Positions 10,260 to 23,914 are shown, counted from the first letter of the stretch. The stretch: 64,000 nucleotides of DNA from Dipteronia dyeriana (GCA_032871835.1 CM065296.1:113098146-113162145); one strand, 5' to 3'. Notes: generated from the letters alone by a model not told the origin. Made by a program: numbers and translations.

Positions 10260-13200
10260 TTCATAATACTCCTTATTGGATTTTCACCACTCGTATTTTA
10301 GTTTGTTAGGAAAAACCTAATAAGACAAAAACTTCGGTAAAATATATATAATGATTTATTTGATCCTGTGGTGTCGGATGTTCTCAAAAATGTCTTGTTA
10401 AAAACCTTGTCATTAAAACCCAGTGAGACAAAACCTGATCGAAGGGAAAAAGAGAAGAGTACAAATATATCCACATGTATTGTTTTCTTCAAAACATTAC
10501 TTACATTTATACTTTGCTATGCAAAACCCAGTGTGATAAAACTTTAACAATGATATCCATTGATCTGTCGGATCAAAATAATATTTATGATGATCTTATG
10601 AAACAAGGTAACATTTTTACGATGATTAGCAGGATCAAAGTAATATTTACAATGATCTTCTTGATCAAGACAACATATATGATGATCTTTATGGATTAAG
10701 AGATTTTTTAGTGTGCTTAGAGAATTAAATCATTATAAACTTATCAGGAAAACCCAATAAGATAAAAATCTAATTGAAAGGGAAAAAAAGTACAATGCAC
10801 ATATACCCCAATTAATAACTAAAAAGCTAATATACTTCATTTGATATCCTCTCATTGATAAAAGTTTTTTTTTTAAGCAATCTTCTAGATTGTTGAACTA
10901 ACGTATATAAATACTTATTTCATGAAATGAAATATTATCTTAAATTATTGAAGGACATATAAACAAAGACTTGATTTATGGAGTAATATACATTTAGAAT
11001 CTTTTCAAAATCTTTTCAACATATTATGATTGATGGACACACATTCTATTTGATTTATGCTCTATCTTTAGGTCGAGACAATATTTCATTTCTCAGTTTT
11101 TTGTGAAGACACATGAATATATAATATGATCATTATATCCTTATCTTATTGTATATTAACTGAGACAGTTATACCGCATCCGTTCATATTATTTTTAATC
11201 TATATAAGGATTTTTGAATGTTCATCAAATACAGATTACAAGATCTCGATTTATATGCTTGTAACATTTTAAATCTGTTAGGGATTATGATTATCTGCAT
11301 TGAGTGAACCATATAGATAAATGATTACTACGTCTAAAAGAAGCATTTCAAGTCTTTTAAAGGCAACCAAATTTATAAAAAATTAGAATGTAATAGTATT
11401 CATCACTTGTGAATACCAAGTTTCTATGAGAAACCTTATACTACAAGTCATGCCTCATATCTCACGATCTCATTTTTCTCATTATGTTTCCGTATAAAGA
11501 TCCATTAGTATCCAACTAGTTTGACATCTCTAGGCGTCTGGAGTATTATTGGTCTACATACTTTATGTTTGGCTTATGAAGACAATTCTTTTTGAATTGC
11601 TTCTTTTTGTTTATGCTAATCATGTCTTTTGTCTACAATCATTGATATTATGAATATCATAATTATCATTTATAACAGTAGCTACTGTGTATAAAAATAC
11701 ATCATCAATGATTATTTCCTTATGATTCCACATTTCTCTCATATGATTTATAGAAAATTTCTCAATTTCTAGACTCTTGTATATCTGTTGATATTTCGTT
11801 CATTTCAATGGATTTAGTCATTTCATGGACTTATATGATTTATAGAAATTTTCTCAAATTCTATACTTTTGTATCTCTATTGAGATTTCTTCCATCTCAA
11901 TGGATTTAGTCACTTCATGGACTTATGTCTCTTTAGATGTATCAAACTCTTATAGAGTTGATTTAGAGAAAGTAAATTTATTTATAAGTTGAGTTTTGTT
12001 TATATTGGGATGCTGATAACAATACATTTCAAAAAGATTCATATACTTATGATATACATCAGATGATTTATTTGTTGCATTTTTCTCTGATTGTTCTTCA
12101 AAAACAATTAACCGACCGGGGTTTATGAGATAAAAACTTATAAAAATTTATTACCTTTAATATATCAGATAACTGATTAATAATCATTTGATGATCAATT
12201 ATCTTTCGTATTTAAACGATACGAAGATTGAGATGAGACACATTTATTACATATATAGAGAACTAAACTGATATCTCTATTTTGTATAAAAGTAACTTAT
12301 CATTTACTCTTCTCTTCCGGAGAAACTATCCATTTAGAAATTAATCAATATAATAATATATAGATTGTGTATAAAAATATAAACTATTTGAAGTTTAAAT
12401 GTTCTAATAGAAGATTAATGAAAATCAACATTAATCTCATAATGATAGATCATGCCAAAGATGCAATAAGGACATATACTAAGCAATCAAATATCTTTAA
12501 ATGTGAGCAAATCAATGACCAATTACAAGTTGTAATGGTAAATAATGATTATAAGTATAGGGCCGTAGATGAATGCAACAACATGTAATATAGAATGTCC
12601 CCATACAGAAATTGGTAATTGTATCAAAATAATAAAGTTCTCGTAATTACCTGGAGATATTTGATAAGTGATGCTACTGATCAATTTTGACTATGAGTAC
12701 ATCTGAAAATTATATGTTGAACATCGTTCCCACTTGCTTTGCAATATTCATCAAATATTTAGTAATATGGAGATGTTTTGATAATACACAAACATGTCCA
12801 TCTCATAGATGCATCAATTAGAACCATAAAATAATGAAAGGGCTCTCTTGGTGGATGAATATGTCCACATATATCCTTTTGAACGATAGAGTTTCAAAAA
12901 CAAATTTAGAATGAGATGGTTTTATTACTAATCTCCATTTATGAATATGCAGTGCATATATTATTATAGAGTTAAAGAATTTTTTAGCTCTTTAATTAAT
13001 GTCCATGATTTTCGATGATTATATGCATCATCGTAGATCCTTGATGACCAAAACTGTCATGTCAAAAATGTAAGTATTTTGGTTCTGAGAACTTATAGTT
13101 CATAATTTGCATAAACTTTTATATTTTTTATAATTGTGTAATAATCTAGCTGAGAAAGTATGTATATTCTCAATAATGAGTTTCTGACCCAATCATGCAC

Positions 13201-14346
13201 AGATATTCAACACTCTTATTATTCACGGTCTCAATGTGACATTAATAAAGTTATATGCCTTTGATCTAAGAAGATTTCTTTATATTTTACTTGACTGATA
13301 TAAAGTATCTTTGATACACAATTTAATATCATCTTGTAATAAGATTCTGGCTATTCTAGAGCCTTTAATTAGATTTGTTAGATCTGATATGATATTAACT
13401 TTATATACATTTGAACTAAACATATTTATTTATGTTCTATTTGAATAATATCAAGTATCATTGATACATAATTTTGTATTGTTTGATAACAATATTGTGG
13501 CTCTTCTAGAGCTTTCTATCAGATCTGTTGGATCTAATAAAATATTAACATTTGCTTTGAGCAAAGTTAAATTCATAAAATATTTGACTCCGAAGAATTA
13601 TATGAGTCGTTGCACTATAGGCAAGACATATATTTTTCCTTCTAGGAATTTTATAGACATTATTTATAATGTTATTTTATATCTCATCTAAAATGATAAT
13701 AATCTCATTTGTTTTTTTAAATAGGTTTATTCTATAAACCTTTTCATTTATTGACTGTAGCCTAGTGTCTTTTTATTTTCTTCGGAATTATTCTACCGCT
13801 CTTGATATCACTTTTTGAAAGCATCAAGCATGTATGAATTGGATAAAATATCATTTTCAATTTCATTATTTGTTAGGGTCTTAAATCATTTTTATGGTAC
13901 TTACATCATTCTGCTGGGATGTGTAGATCCTTTCGCTCAAATGAATAACATGTTAACATATCGCTTCATATATATGAGATAAAACAAAATCATTTGTAAT
14001 ATTGATTTTTCGAACTTCTGGTTCAACCATAAACTGTAAGTTTATATATAAAATTCAGAAAAATTTAGATTCTGAATAGATTTGAAACCCTAGGTTCCAA
14101 ATAATAAAGTATGTCATTCATGTATATAACACTGGATCCAGAATTCCAGGTTCTCATTAGTTTTTAAAACCCTGCCGTATAGCATTTATGTCTATAATAC
14201 TGGATCCAGATCTCCAGGTTCTCATCGATTTTAAAACCGTATCAACTTAAATATCATAAATCTAGAAAGTTTAAGTTATGTTTAGTCGGTCTGAACGATA
14301 TCATATATTGTGTATAATTAAATAATACGAATATTAAAATAACATA
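10260..14346 (-). pseudogene. Ty1/copia gag-pol remains
   Basis: The minus strand shows heavily decayed pol. Around 12830-12900 it reads IVQKDICGHIHPP, then FHYFMVLIDASMRW, the start of a copia integrase core. Around 13300-13570 it reads SSRRATILLSNNTKLCINDT and a second similar copy (SSRIARILLQDDIKLCIKDT), so the protease/GAG-pre-integrase region is partly duplicated. Stops and frameshifts occur throughout, and no open frame exceeds 80 residues. A pair of direct repeats (actggatccaga with ccaggttctcat, about 14125-14235) lies near the upstream edge. The 5' part of this element lies beyond the gypsy insertion, at 28.3-29.0 kb. Confidence 0.75.
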
Positions 14347-15137
14347 TGTTGACAGTGATTTTTGGACTTGTTATAATTAACCATGTGTCACACAAGTAAA
14401 TGCAAATAAAGATGAGCAGCAAATTACAAGAGAGAAAAAGTAAAGCAAGACACGATGTTTTACGTGGTAAAACCACAAGGCGGGGAAACGTCCACGGTTG
14501 CCGTAACGGCGAAAAAGATTCACTATGATAAGAATAATTACACACTCAATCTCTCTTGTACTTTCGTGAACTTATTTTTTCATTAACCCTTTCAAGGGTG
14601 TTATTAAAGTCTATTTATACATGCACAGAAGCCTAATTCTTGGTGTACAAATAAGAAAAGTTTCTGTTATTTAATGAAACTCTAACCTATTGGGGTCGTG
14701 TTCTTCTTCTTTCCCATTTCACATTGATTGTATTTCGATTGTATTTAGATCTCCTGCCTAATCTAGACTCTGACTTTTCCTTATCAAAGTGTGCTTCAAG
14801 ATGTCTTACTCGAATCAGACTCTTTGTCTACGTATTTGAGTCGTAACTGCATTAAATCAGGGTGTTGTCCACGTGTCGATCAACCGACCATCTGCCAATC
14901 CCGACCAAACTTCATTCTCCTCGACCGGTGGTTTTACCCTAATCATAGGCTTTTACCCGATCATCTCGATAGTCCCGATCAGGTTATCTTCACCCGATCA
15001 CCTAGGTTACTCCGATCGGGGTTATGAGGCCATCTTTGGTCAACTTAGGTTGGTTCGATTTGGTTAACTTTTGGTGATGTGGTACCCACGACTCTTATCT
15101 GTTGCTGACGTGACATATTATCCGAACTATACCAACA
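14347..15137 (-). mobile_element. Ty3/gypsy 3' LTR
   Basis: On the minus strand the LTR starts tgttggtatagttcgg and ends actgtcaaca, with TGTTG...CAACA termini. The sequence just upstream in element sense (plus 15138-15150) is the polypurine-type stretch aaaggggtattgt. A TATA box (tataaata on the minus strand) lies at about 14612-14619. The bases outside the LTR (14342-14346, acata) would be one half of a target duplication. The matching 5' LTR is not in the window. Confidence 0.75.
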
Positions 15138-18100
15138 ACAATACCCCTTTAAACATACAAGACCGAGTATCTCGTTCCTAAAAGGAACTCGCTCGACAAA
15201 GTGTGTTTAATTTTGTATTGTAGCTCAATCATTAGTGACTTTTTGAATTTCAAATGGTGTGTGATCTTCGGGGTGCACCTACCCACACTCTTGCACATTG
15301 TACTTGGTGACGTTTACGTGCTTCAATGATGTCATTCACTTATATATATATGTGTGTGTGTGTGTTTTGAAACTTTCTCGTTTCTCTCTCACGATTTCAT
15401 ATACTTTCTGTAAACCCTAATTTTCACCACTTCTCTCCAACTCTTCAGTTTTCTCCCACTCTTCATTTTTTCAGTCAACAGTTCACGCTATATCACTCTT
15501 ACCAATCTTTCAGGTATGGATTTTATCCTTCGTCATCAATATTTTAAACTTCTCATGGGTGCCATTGAGGTGGGCGACAAAGAAACTATTGTCAGGCTTG
15601 AATCCATATTATGGGGTCACTTCACACATACACTTCTTCATCTCAACCCATCGCCCTAAATGTAGATTATTCAATTGCTCGACCAGAGGTTGTTCTTTCT
15701 CATGCTGATCCTCCTGTTTCTACTCCCGTTAGTGCTTGTCTAGATAAGTCGAAGACCATAAGTTCTAGACACGTGACCAGATCTTCAACCAGAGAATCCA
15801 CTCGTCTTGTGAGTGACTTAAAGATTACTTCACAAAGACTGAAAACGGAGAAGGTTCCAAAAGGACGGCTAGTGCACATGTTGAGGTTTTCTGTTGATCA
15901 CCTGTGTGCCTTCGATTACGAGATATATATGGTGACCGTTCATGAGCTTGGAAATTTCAGGCATAGGTATGATATCCCTTATTCGGTGTAACTAATTTCT
16001 AGTGGCGAGCGCGTCGTGTGGAACCCTCATTCTTGTGTTGTTGCCATTTATGGGGCCATGCTATCTTTTAGAGTCGCCTTCCCTATCCAACCCTTCATCC
16101 ATGATTCTTGGTTGATGATGGCATTTCTCATGCATAACTGACCCCTAACTTCTATCGGATGTTGATCAACTTATGGCATATATAGAGGAAAATCATGGCT
16201 GGGCATACCCCGACCCCACAAGAGATTCACAACTTCTACGTTTTTTGTCGCTCGGATGCTGGAGACACCTCTACTTATAGTCGACTTTTTTGAGTCACTG
16301 GATTCCTCACAGCTTTGAAAAGAAACATGCCCATCCCATTGGAAAATACCACAAGGGTAAATACTAGAAGAAGAACAACTGGTTCTTTGTCAAAGGTGAT
16401 TGGGGAGAGACTGTGGTGGTCGATCCTAATCAATGGCTAGCCAGAAATAATGTCCCAAGACACTTTGGTACCCCCGAGTTATAGAACAAAGCTACTCATG
16501 TGATGACTCGGAGCCAGGCTATTTTAGTTGTTACGGCAACCCATACTTATTGGGAGGTCAGTGATCGTCGTAATCTATACATGGAGATAGACCTGATCGA
16601 TTTGGGGCTTTTTCCACCCATCTCTGTAAAGTGCAAGCGCTGTAAGTCTTGACCCCCTTATCGTACGACTTTCTGTTGTTTGTAATTATCCTTACCATTT
16701 TAACTGAATTTTCTTTTCAGTGCATGAGATGGACATTGTTATTGGTGAGCAAGCCGAAAAGGCTAAGAACCTTGATCGAGTCAACATGATAGATGCTGAT
16801 GATCAAATGGCTCGGGGAATTGTGTCTCCCGAGCATGATTTAGTGGAACATGTATATGAGCTTGATCCTAACACCACAACAGTCCCTACTGGGCAGACTG
16901 GGGAGGGTAAACGTGATGCCCCTCCCAGAGATAGTAGAAAAAGGCCCTCTAGAGACAGGTCGACTCTGAAGAGTTTCACCCAGGAGAAGTCTGATCGGGA
17001 TAGGTCAAGTCGGGAGAGATCTAGAAGATATAGGCCAAGTAAATAGAGGTCTGACAGAGAGGGATCTGACGGAGAGACACCCAGTTGAAAGGTAACCACC
17101 TAGAGTCTATTTGTAGGCTGATGGAAGCTTCACCTGCTACAGACCCAGTGGCTCCTCAATTGGGAGTTGACCTTATCATCCTTGAGGAAGACGATGATGC
17201 TGATCAGAAGACCCTAACTGACTTGATTTTACGGGAGTAGTGGTCGAAGAGAAATGATGACCGTGTGTCTACAACATTTGCTCATCTTTCTTCCATCCCA
17301 ACAAGGATAGCTAATCCTACCACAACTAAAACTGTTGATACGGTCGTACCGAAACAAGCAGAGAAACTGTTCCATCGATTAGGCTCTTGTTGACCCGTCA
17401 GTACAGCATCCTAGGAAGGCCTCTATGTAATTTTCTGTCAAATGTCAGAAAGTCTTCACCGACTCTGATTCTGATGATGGTGGGCCCAATTCAGAGGGAC
17501 TTTTCATTAATAAAGATATGCATGCTCTTTGCTACTAAAGATCATATTAACAAACTATCTCTACAGTTGGATGGATCATCCGGGGTTTTGACAAACGTTT
17601 CAGTTGCTGGTTTAGTTGGTGATGCTGAGACCAGCTAAGCTGGGAGCGTCCCCGCTAGTGTGCCTCATGCGCCTCTTCATCATGATGGTGTTAGTGAAGG
17701 TCAAGCTTCTGAAGGGAAGGAATTCGGTCTGTAACTCTCATTTAGGTTGGAGAGGGCGGTGGAATTTCAAGAGCATCAGATGTCATAGATCCGATCCCTC
17801 CAATTGCTTTTATGACCATTTTTAAACCTAGCCATGGTAGGTCCACCCCCTCAGCACCAACGATTGTGTCTATATCTGGGCCTTCTTTGTTTCCCAGTTC
17901 GAGTAGTCCTTGTGCCGACCCTTTTTCCATGCTTTGCTCCATGTCAGCTGGTGAGGGGTACATTGGCGATGAGTATTGGAGGCAGGCCAGAGCCGCTAAA
18001 AGTTCTGAGGGGATCCACATGATCTTAATATTTTTTTTTATAAGTATCCTCTTCTTTCGGCTTTCACCTATGTGCATCATTATTCTTACTCTTCTTTCCG

Positions 18101-19558
18101 TCTTTTCTTCAGGCGGTGGAAGACCTGACTCAGGTCCTAACTATCTAGAAGAAACAGGTTACCGAGATATCTCTGCTAACAAATGACCTTGCTGAAAAGG
18201 ATGAGGCCCTCAAACCTTCCTCAGCCAATGTGTCCAAAGTCAAGCGATATAAAGAGAAATTGAAGAATCATGTTTCGACTGAGGTTGCCTTGAGGAAGAT
18301 TATTGCTAATGTTCATAGCAGGGCTTTCGTAATTAACGTGACTGTCAGAGAGCTCACCACGAAAAATGTTGAGCTAGAGAGAAGGGTTACGAGGGCAGAG
18401 TTACGGAGTGCTGAGCTCGAGTCGAGGGCCATTCTGGCTGAGTCAGAGGCAACCAAACTTAATGAAGAAGCCCAAACAGCTATGAACACTCTTACATCTG
18501 CTTAATAAGCCATGCTTGAGTCTTAACAAGCATCTGAAGAGGCTTTTCTCCATTACGAGCGACTGGCCCAAGATCTGGAGCAGCAACATGTCAGCATAGA
18601 AGTGCTTTCCCAATAGGCCAGATTAGTCTTTGAAGTTTAGAACGTCAACCGCTACATGAGATTTCCTACTTTCGAGGATGTCATGCTGAGAGAGTTCAAG
18701 AGTGGGCTAGCCACCACTTGGATATTCTTTGGCAATAAAGAGCAGTCTTCGGGAGAGACTCGCTGAAAATGGGATAGAACTATCAAGAATGAGTCTCTGT
18801 AACCCAAAAAGAACCAAATGATCAGGTGGAAGGCTTATTGCAAATCGATCCGGAAATATCCCCATATCGTGCTTCTGAAACTCCCATCCAAATCCTCTAT
18901 GGTGACCTTTCCTTGCTAGAGAGAAGAGTGGCATTCTGACGAAGGGGACTGATGTTAGCCCCCTGTCTGATATAGATTATTCTACTTTCATGACCAATGA
19001 TCCAGAAGATGACATCATCTGACCAGATTTTAGGGATCTGACAAAGGGGTATGGAGGCGATGATGTTCCTCAAGGTGGGTCCGGGCCTGGTGGTTCTTCG
19101 AGCACCCCAGGTGTTTGATTCTGCTACCCTATCTTATACTTGTTTTTCCAATGTAACATCTCCTCATTATTTTGTAATTCAGTTTTTGACATTAATAATA
19201 TCATTATTTTTCGTTACGCTTGTCATTTTCGCAATAAGTTAAGTTACTTAAATTGTATGTTATCTGTAGCGTTTAGTCGTGTAGTCAACCTCTAACTAAG
19301 CAATCTATGATTGGTTAATATCAGTCGTTAACTTGAACTATGTGCGTTTATTTGTACCAGTAGAATGGCTTAACTATAACTAGTTCTTTGCATGCGGTCG
19401 GGGTTGTTCGATGTTTGAAATGTTTATTTAATGTCATACTGAGTTGAATAACCCACCTCTGACTAAACAATCTATATTTGGTAAGAACTGTTTATTAACT
19501 TAAACTATATGCATTCTATTGCATTAAGCAAATCTCCCCAACTTTGGCCAAGCATCTA
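15138..19558 (-). mobile_element. Gypsy 3' internal region, part 1 (carries the antisense ORF)
   Basis: This stretch lies between the gypsy 3' LTR and the SIRE insertion point at 19559. It joins directly to 26154 onward once the SIRE element is removed. It holds the antisense ORF described separately and a (TG)n/(TA)n tract at about 15341-15364. 19100-19558 is non-coding and contains two similar stretches beginning caacctctaactaagcaatc and acccacctctgactaaacaa. Confidence 0.65.
15514..18760 (+). pseudogene. Antisense extra ORF of Tat-type gypsy element (Transposase_28-like)
   Basis: The plus strand, opposite to pol, carries remains of a long spliced-looking protein. A segment at about 15880-16090 reads FRHRYDIPYSV, then SGERVVWNPHS, VAIYGAML and PFIHDSW. 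After a frameshift it reads LTPNFYRMLINLW and KKNNWFFVKGDW. This order is that of the 'putative gypsy-type transposon' domain found in antisense ORFs of Tat/Grande-group elements. An Arg/Ser-rich linker follows (16900-17045, RDSRKRPSRDRS). A coiled-coil region at about 18115-18505 includes RAELRSAELESRAILAESEA. T-rich tracts ending in CAG occur at about 16690-16720 and 18065-18112 and look like intron ends. Stops and frameshifts break the frame. Its role in the family is unknown. Confidence 0.62.
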
Positions 19559-20971
19559 TGAAAATTCCCTAAAACTAGTGTCTACAAACCTATATGGGGG
19601 GGGGGGGGGGGGGGGGGGGGTTGAATAAGTTTTAATCAAGCAATCAAGCTAATTACCGATATTTATTGATTACAAAAAAAATCAAGTGTAAAGTACGGAA
19701 ATATAAAGAACACTTGATATATACGTGGAAACACTGCAACTGGAAAAAAACCATGTGCTATTCTATAAGCCACACACGATCACATAAATCCACTATATGA
19801 ATAAAATGTTACACCCTCAAGTGATACTCAGACTCTCACTCTCGACAACCTCAGGCTATGGACATTACCACTCACCACTCGTCACTCTTGGTTTAATCCC
19901 TAGTGATATCCCCTGATCCACTACTATTGATGTGAGCACCTCCTACTTAACCCCTCGGGCCTTTTACAGTGGCACTTGACCGATTTCTTGACAACCCACC
20001 TTTTCTCATGTGAAAACTTGTCAAGTGAAATTTTTTGTCAAGTTTTCGCTTGAGACTTTGCACGAGGCTCGAGCAAAATCCACTCTTAACACTCCAGTTT
20101 GAAATTCAAGCGGTTCAAAATGTGACCAAACAACTTTGAAATCTTTCGTATAATATACTGTGGAAACGTCTGGAAGTCTAATTTCTACTCCATTTAACAA
20201 AACATTATTTGGATGTATGTAAAATCAGTTATGGTCATTTGAGTAACCAAAGGTCTAAAACGGATAACAATTGTGTTGCTCTGCTTTCATGGTCACTTTG
20301 GAGATTTCAAAACCAATATAAACAGTCATGAAATATTACAAATAATATACCGTTGGAAAGGTATGGGTGTTTGGTTTGTACAGAAATTTTTAAAACTCAT
20401 TTTTAAGCATTGTATAAAAAGTTATGATCATAAGATCATACAAAGGTCAGTTTTGAAAAATATTTCAATCATTGAATTCTACTCTTTTGAAACTAGACAC
20501 CTTACTCCATATAACCAAACCAATAGAAGAATGAGACCTTCTCAAATGGTCACTCAACGTGCTAAAACAAGAACACTATCGTGCATACGTGGACATAATA
20601 CAAAACCACATTTAAATCTATAAATGAAGTGCAAGCGTGATTGTGATATGAATGCACACAAGAGCAATAAGAAACAAATGTATGTCAATACAAATGCATG
20701 TAAGAGTGTGTGCCATGTGTAAATGACACACACATATAAACAATAGACAACACAAATGCAGGATGAAACAAAGCATGCATGAAGTGTGTATGTGTGTGTG
20801 TACTTAAACTCTTCAAGAGGCAAAGTCAAGTTAATATACATTTTGCTCTTGAAATCAGAAAGATACTTGGAAGCTTTCCAAACACGGACCTAAGCTACCC
20901 ATTACACAAACATCCATAATGTGGTGTGGTTTGTCATGAAATAAGCCAATCATAAAATCGATGTCCTTACA
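19559..20971 (-). repeat. SIRE-like 3' LTR, with large internal deletion
   Basis: This matches 23917-26153 end to end except that about 830 bases (24364-25194 of the other LTR) are missing at the junction aacccacctttt/ctcatgtg near 20015. The missing part holds the TATA box, so this LTR should lack its promoter. A run of 25 G lies at 19596-19620, where the other LTR has only seven. Confidence 0.85.
19596..19620 (+). repeat. Run of 25 guanines
   Basis: 25 consecutive G occur in the 3' LTR of the SIRE-like element, against aggagggggggcg in its partner LTR. The run could form G-quadruplexes and is prone to length errors in sequencing. Confidence 0.9.
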
Positions 20972-22200
20972 ATCTCTCTATTTGACTATTTCATGACAAA
21001 ATAACCACTCATAAATAATTCCTCACACAAATAAAAAAAAAAACTAGTCATTGTCCATGAAGAGTCCATTCTACGTTACAAAAAGAGATATATAATTTTC
21101 TAAGTCTTCAAGGTCTTCAATCTCTTCGTAGACCATCATACCTACACACAATAGCAACAAAGCACTTTCCAAGAATAAGTGCATGTGAGGTGAACAAACA
21201 TAAAAAAAAAAACATTTACACTCAACAAAGCAATATAGAGAAATGCATGTGCAATGCTCCCCCTAAATGGTTTACTCTCTCTCATGATATCTTCCCAAAG
21301 CATAATTAATGCTCCCCCTATATCTCTTAAGATTTCTTCCCCTTTTTGTCATGATATAGGTAAAGAAGCTCCCCCTATCGAGTTGCTTTAGTAAAAATAG
21401 TTATTAGCACAATTACGATTCATAATCATATAAATAAACTTTATGCAACATAAGTAATTAAGAGAGATTCAAGGAGTTTGATTTTAAAAAAATGTGATAA
21501 AGATGCTCTGCAAACAAGACATGTTGCATTCAAATCCAAAACAAATGGTATTTGGCAAAGCAAACATCAAAAGGGTTTCCAAAAGAATTTAAACAAATTT
21601 GTACCCTTTTGTCATAAGCAAACAAGATATAGTTTCAAAATTTTGAAGATGAAGCAACTATATCAATCCTTAAAAGCAAATAAAAAACATTGGACCAAGA
21701 GATCCTATTATATTTTGTCGGGATAATTATCCGTATGATAGTAGTCTTGTTTTACCATTAAGAAAAGAAAGAGGAATAATTTGGATATAAAATCCTTATT
21801 AATTGCATTGGATACAAGATTCTTCTTAATTAGTCTTCTCATTTGCGCTCACACACATTTTGCATTAAAGCAATCAAACACAATTCATGCATATCATTTT
21901 AAGCATGTTATAAAAAGTAAGTTCACATGTCATGGAGATAAATTATAGGTCATTCAAATGTACTTTCCCAATTAATTCTCCTAGTCCAAAAATGCACATT
22001 TGAACATAAATATGACATGGATTGCAAGTAAAGTAATGATGCACACATATTAAAAAAAAACATTTAAGCATATATGTGTAACCAAGAATCTCAAGCAATT
22101 ATCAAAAGAGCATAAAATTAATTAACTTTTTGCCTGGTGCAAATCATGCAAGTTTACTCTCTTTGCTTGAGCTCTCCAAATGGGGTCAAATCCAACCAAG

Positions 22201-23882
22201 TCAATGGGAGACATGATCCTCTATAGACTTACCAAGTCCATTGGACCTAGTTGCATCTATAAGTGACATATAGACACTTAGGCAAGCGGGTTCATTATTT
22301 CTAACCCACATAGGTTCCACCTTTTCATTTTTAGTGGTCATAGACAAATTTCTAACAACCCTAGGTTCATGCAAACTTACCCTATTTTTCAGCCGTTTTT
22401 CCTTCATACTCTCTAACCTACACATCTTAATGTATTTAAAGTAATTCGGTCTTAAGTGACCAATCATACCACAAAAATGACAAGTAGGTACAAATGAAGA
22501 GCTTATACCATTGCATTGAAGTCTCATCGAGGCATCGCCATATTGATGAGGTTGTCTTTGATGGTGTATCGGTTGACTTCTCTTTGAAGCTTGGACCGAT
22601 TGGTGGCACCTTTGTGGTCTAGCTTCTTTAGGTGGTTGAGCCGGTTGATCTTGCCTCCTCGGTTGGTCATGTATCTTATGAATTGTGATCACCTCATTTT
22701 CTCATAGTTGGCTTGTTGGAGGAGGTGATTGACTTCTCAAGAGATTGTCCTTTCTTCTTGGATTGCCTAGGCTTTGATTGATTTGCCAAGGCTTGTATGG
22801 ACTTTCCTTAAGTTAAGGGTTGCTTGGATGAATCCTTGCTCTTGCCTTAAGCTTGAGGTTGTTTGACCTTGGTCTTATTCAATTCTTCAAAGCACCTCAT
22901 CTCTCTTTTCTTGACAATCTTCAATGAGTTTTCTTTGTTGGCAAGCTCATCTTTTATTGCCTTCATCCTTCGGTGGCAATCTTAATCTCCTTCTCATACT
23001 TGGACACATCAACCATATCCGTCTTCAAAGAGTCATCAATGGAGGTCTCCTTCTCCATAGTCTTCAATTTGGAGATTAGAGTGGAGATGTCTTCCATTTG
23101 CTCATCCATGATCTCATTGCACTTTTGAAGTTGATTTTGACAGTTTTGCTTGCTTTCTTCAAGGGTACGGATATTTTTCTCCGATGAAATCTTCCACATT
23201 CTCAAAGTTTCATTCTCCTTGGAGAGATCTTCATTTTGATTCAAGACTTTAAGAAGGGTCACTTGACACTCATTAATTGAGTCAATTTCCTCAGCAAGAC
23301 ATTTGCCTTGGTCACTTATTGCGACACCAACATTTTTCGCTTATTTAGGATCAATATTATCAAGGCTTGCTTCTCTTCGGTTTCTCAACTTCAAGTCACC
23401 AATCTTAAAATCTTCAAGTGACACACATTTGGTGATGACTTGTATTTCTCCATAGTATGAAACCGGAAATGCCAAGTAGTTGTTCACACATTTACCCAAG
23501 CTTGTGGAACAACTTTCAAATTACTAGATTCTTCTCCTTTCTTGTACTTCAAGTTACTACATATGAATACAATATGGCCAAATCCTCCACACTCAAGGCA
23601 ATGGTAATCTTTTCTCAAGATTTTCTTTTTCCCTTTAACCTTAGAGGTCATAATCTTCTCTTGAGACTTCATAAATGTCGTAAGTCTCTTTATCATGAGA
23701 GTCATCTCATTATCGGAGTCATATTTCTCCCTCTCATCTTTAGAGGTCACCACAACAATACCCACTCTAAGTGTTTCACTCTCACACATGGTGCTTAGGT
23801 GAAGTGAATGAATGAATGCAAATGAGATGCAAAAAAAATAAAATGCACACAATGCAAGACACCAAAAACGAGCTTGGATCAC
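22201..23882 (-). pseudogene. SIRE-type gag remains (two zinc knuckles and coiled coil)
   Basis: On the minus strand a CX2CX4HX4C knuckle (CLECGGFGHIVFIC) lies at about 23550-23600, after a basic linker (TSKVKGKKKILRK). A coiled coil rich in Glu/Lys/Asn lies at 22963-23262 (SKENETLRMWK, ESKQNCQNQLQKCNE). A second knuckle-like stretch, CHFCGMIGHLRPN, lies at about 22450-22490, as in SIRE polyproteins just before pol. The N-terminal gag domain is missing: the leader jumps directly to the pre-knuckle linker. Stops separate the blocks. The first Met of the frame at 23882 is in the leader and is not a real start. Confidence 0.75.
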
Positions 23883-23902
23883 CTAATTATGTTAAGGAAC
23901 CC

Positions 23903-23914
23903 GCTCTGATACCA
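23903..23914 (-). other. Primer binding site of the SIRE-like element
   Basis: The minus strand reads tggtatcagagc, complementary to the 3' end of plant initiator tRNA-Met, two bases from the LTR end. It fixes the orientation of the element as minus. Confidence 0.88.

Noticed and set aside
16803..17099. 98-residue minus-strand frame
   Set aside because: It is the shadow of the Arg/Ser-rich linker of the antisense gypsy ORF, whose codon periodicity explains both frames.
20554..20841. Minus-strand frame rich in Cys/Leu/Val, repeated at 25646-25999
   Set aside because: It is LTR DNA of the SIRE-like element, present in both LTRs and crossing a GT microsatellite. Not a gene.
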